Positions 23,060 through 27,125 of a stretch of 27,125 nt of DNA are shown here, piece after piece (within the stretch, counting starts at the first letter, position 1; every line of letters begins with the position of its first letter). This DNA comes from Clostridia bacterium (GTDB taxonomy: Bacteria > Bacillota_A > Clostridia > Christensenellales > Aristaeellaceae), in the NCBI GenBank assembly GCA_017530275.1, contig JAFXMP010000187.1:1-27125 (forward strand). Reading direction: 5' to 3'. A model generated the notes under the pieces. It did no database searches. It was not told the origin of the DNA and was given only the letters and a program-made list of their open reading frames with translations. A program made the position numbers and the translations under genes.

Positions 23060-24352
23060 ATGAAAAAGTCTGTTGTAGCAATTCTCGTTCTCCTTCTCAT
23101 GTTCCTTGTGAGTATAGCGACATCTTCATATGCAGAAGAAAAAAAACCAGGTGAAACTGTAACTATCAGTTATTCACTGAATAGTAATTCTGGGGGTGCT
23201 TGGTCTATTCAAATTGGACTCTCGATACCTGCGGAATTAGAATTTGTTTCAGCGTCACCAGCAGCAGGATGGTATGGACCAAGTGATGCAAATGGTTCAT
23301 TTGGAAAGATGTCAACGAGTGGGTCTCTTTCCCCTGAATCTGTTGGCACAGTAACATTTAGTATAAAAGACTCGGCTAAAGATGGAACTTATAATATTGG
23401 AGCAATTGTTCAAGAAGCGGTTGATGGTAATGGAAATGCGGTAAGTGGCGTCAGCGTTTCCGGTGGTTCTGTGACGGTGAAAGGAAACAGTCCCACTACT
23501 CCGCCCGTAACTACTCCACCTGTGACCAATCCGCCTGTGACCAATCCGCCTGTGACCAATCCGCCTGTGACCAATCCGCCTGTGACTAATCCTCCTGTGA
23601 CCAATCCGCCTGTCACCACCCCGCCTTGCACCCATGCAAACACATCCTGGAAAGAAACCAAGGCAGCGACCTGCACCACCGAGGGCGAAAAGCAGAAAAT
23701 CTGTGATGCGTGCGGCCAAGTGCTTGAAACCAAGGTCATTCCGGCCCTGGGCCATGACAAGGGTGAATGGGCGATTATTCAGGAAGCCACCGAGACCGAA
23801 GACGGCCTGAAACAGCTCAAGTGCACCCGCTGCCACGAAGTGCTGAAGGAAGAAATCATCCCCTATATCACCACTGAAATGCGTTACAACCAGACCGTTT
23901 GCAGCTTGGGCATCCGGTTCCGGGACGTCAACCCGAATCTGACGAACAAATGGTTCATGTTCACGCCCATCGATCTGTCCAAGGACGGCACGCAGACCGT
24001 CGATCTGATCGCCGCCAACATCACTTATGTGGGCAAGGCGACAGTAAAGGTCAGCGGCGATCAGGTGACTGTGAGCTACCATCTGAACTGGCCCGTTGAG
24101 ATCAAGGATATGCAGTTCGCGCTGATCTCCAATTTGGATAGCGTGAAGGACGCGGATATCAAGACCATGAAGACGTACTCCTTCGGCCAGGAAATCAGCA
24201 TCGCCAACGATTTGGGCGGTGATACCAAGGTACTGCTGTATGTGCTCGGCCATATCAATTATGACTTTAAGGACGCCAGCAAAGAGCTGTTCATTCCTAA
24301 CGGCGCTGGGTATCAGAAACTGGTAAAACAGCTTCAGGAAATCATGGATTGA
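23060..24352 (+). CDS. Secreted protein: cohesin-like domain, Pro-Thr repeat linker, Cys-rich modules, C-terminal beta domain
   Basis: This 430-residue protein has a signal peptide (residues 1-25, SSYAEE at the end). Residues 31-142 resemble a cohesin or related carbohydrate-binding-like beta sandwich: GETVTISYSLNSNSGGAWSI, LSIPAELEFVSASPA, then SVGTVTFSIKDSAKDGTYNI and SGGSVTVKG. Residues 148-187 are eight PPVT(N/T) units. Next come two Cys-rich modules of the C-x-H ... C-x2-C-G ... IPALGH kind (about 190-272) seen in clostridial surface proteins, and a final domain (275-430) without a recognised family. No sortase motif or membrane anchor is visible. AAGGAAG lies about 10 bases before ATG 23060. 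The 5' half is AT-rich and the 3' half GC-rich. Cohesin identity is a pattern-level call. Confidence 0.72.
   Translation: MKKSVVAILVLLLMFLVSIATSSYAEEKKPGETVTISYSLNSNSGGAWSIQIGLSIPAELEFVSASPAAGWYGPSDANGSFGKMSTSGSLSPESVGTVTFSIKDSAKDGTYNIGAIVQEAVDGNGNAVSGVSVSGGSVTVKGNSPTTPPVTTPPVTNPPVTNPPVTNPPVTNPPVTNPPVTNPPVTTPPCTHANTSWKETKAATCTTEGEKQKICDACGQVLETKVIPALGHDKGEWAIIQEATETEDGLKQLKCTRCHEVLKEEIIPYITTEMRYNQTVCSLGIRFRDVNPNLTNKWFMFTPIDLSKDGTQTVDLIAANITYVGKATVKVSGDQVTVSYHLNWPVEIKDMQFALISNLDSVKDADIKTMKTYSFGQEISIANDLGGDTKVLLYVLGHINYDFKDASKELFIPNGAGYQKLVKQLQEIMD
23501..23620 (+). repeat. Eight tandem 15-base repeats encoding PPVT(N/T)
   Basis: Eight in-frame 15-base units follow each other. The first and last encode PPVTT and the six between encode PPVTN, mostly as CCGCCTGTGACCAAT. 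Units 3-5 are identical at DNA level, and the edge units differ at synonymous positions. The array encodes an extended linker between the cohesin-like and Cys-rich parts. Its near-identity suggests recent expansion and a length that may vary between strains. Confidence 0.95.
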
Positions 24353-24368
24353 TCTCAGAAAGGATTCT

Positions 24369-24400
24369 TCCGGCTTGGTTTTGTGCCAGGCCGGATTTTT
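24369..24400 (+). terminator. Rho-independent terminator of the secreted-protein cluster
   Basis: Arms TCCGGCTTGG (24369-24378) and CCAGGCCGGA (24386-24395) form a 10-bp stem with one G-T pair and a seven-base loop, followed by five T residues (24396-24400) and a second T run. It lies 17 bases after the stop codon of the cohesin-like gene. Confidence 0.9.
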
Positions 24401-24578
24401 CTCGCTTTTTGTTTTCCCCTTGATAAACGCGTATCGATAGCACATTAAAGATATGAACGGTTATTCAAGTGAAATGACAATCATGAGATACCGTCTCGTT
24501 TCATGTTCTTTCTGGCCGCAATCAATACAAATACAGTCAAAAATTATCACAAATCCACCCTTTTTCCTTTCCATTTGC
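24401..24578. other. Gene-free part of the gap between the secreted-protein cluster and the oxidoreductase gene
   Basis: The gap from 24353 to 24681 (329 bases) holds the terminator, this AT-rich stretch and the oxidoreductase promoter. Within this stretch only a weak nested inverted repeat is visible, around 24473-24506 (TGAAA ... GAGA-TACCG-TCTC ... TTTCA). No riboswitch, small RNA or coding frame could be supported. Confidence 0.5.
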
Positions 24579-24608
24579 TTGACAGGAACGGACAAATAGC
24601 CGTATAAT
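24579..24608 (+). promoter_or_regulatory. Consensus sigma-A promoter of the pyruvate:ferredoxin oxidoreductase gene
   Basis: A perfect TTGACA (24579-24584), an 18-base spacer and a perfect TATAAT (24603-24608) stand about 73 bases before ATG 24682. Both boxes being perfect predicts high constitutive expression, as expected for a central energy-metabolism enzyme. Confidence 0.88.
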
Positions 24609-24666
24609 GTTGAATTGGAGAAGAAGCGGGAAAAACACGGAATTTCCGCATCTATAATATTCTTAA

Positions 24667-27125
<2,459 letters not shown>

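Noticed and set aside
23501..23620. Regular repeats as a possible CRISPR array
   Set aside because: The units are contiguous 15-mers without spacers, in frame, and encode a PPVT linker.

Overview
The window looks like a chromosomal segment of an anaerobic Clostridia-type Bacillota (inference). It carries a pyruvate:ferredoxin oxidoreductase gene, a YtfI-YtfJ(GerW)-D,D-carboxypeptidase operon typical of spore-forming Firmicutes, AGGAGG-type ribosome binding sites and sigma-A-type promoters. Most of it is GC-rich (about 50-70% in hand-counted 60-base lines). One stretch, about 21.56-23.48 kb, is clearly AT-rich (22-37% in counted lines). No rRNA, tRNA, transposase or CRISPR array was seen.

Layout. 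(a) 1-2113, plus: the 3' part of a large repeat protein with PepSY-like units, broken by a frameshift near 1594-1600 and followed by a strong terminator. (b) 7626-2279, minus: a heterodimeric ABC exporter pair with its own promoter, then a GNAT acetyltransferase and an RlmI-type rRNA methyltransferase, all overlapping or tightly spaced. (c) 15936-7725, minus: a six-gene surface polysaccharide operon (GT4 glycosyltransferase, two tandem WbsX-family proteins, a fused GT2/capsule-type transferase, a Wzx-like flippase and a Wzy-like polymerase). (d) 16706-15999, minus: an RsuA/RluB-type pseudouridine synthase with its own promoter. (e) 19098-16933, minus: a DUF2953 protein (YtfI-like), YtfJ/GerW and a DacF-type carboxypeptidase, with a 108-base inverted-repeat element between the first two and a terminator at the end. 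(f) 19191-24352: an XRE repressor on the minus strand, divergent from a plus-strand run of four exported proteins: two with SH3-like repeats, one ending in a dockerin, and one starting with a cohesin-like domain followed by a PT-rich repeat linker and Cys-rich modules. (g) 24579-27125, plus: a strong promoter and the 5' 814 codons of the pyruvate:ferredoxin oxidoreductase gene, cut by the window end.

How the parts fit. Block (c) reads as a Wzx/Wzy-type assembly line: glycosyltransferases build a lipid-linked repeat unit, Wzx flips it and Wzy polymerises it. The initiating sugar-phosphate transferase and chain-length control genes are not here. Block (f) is the most unusual part. It is a divergent-repressor locus driving only secreted proteins, with an adjacent dockerin/cohesin-like pair that could form a calcium-dependent complex outside the cell. 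That pair lies in the AT-rich island, and the cohesin-like gene is itself a mosaic: AT-rich 5' half, 15-base tandem repeats at the junction, GC-rich 3' half. This suggests recombination-driven acquisition of an exported adhesion or assembly module.
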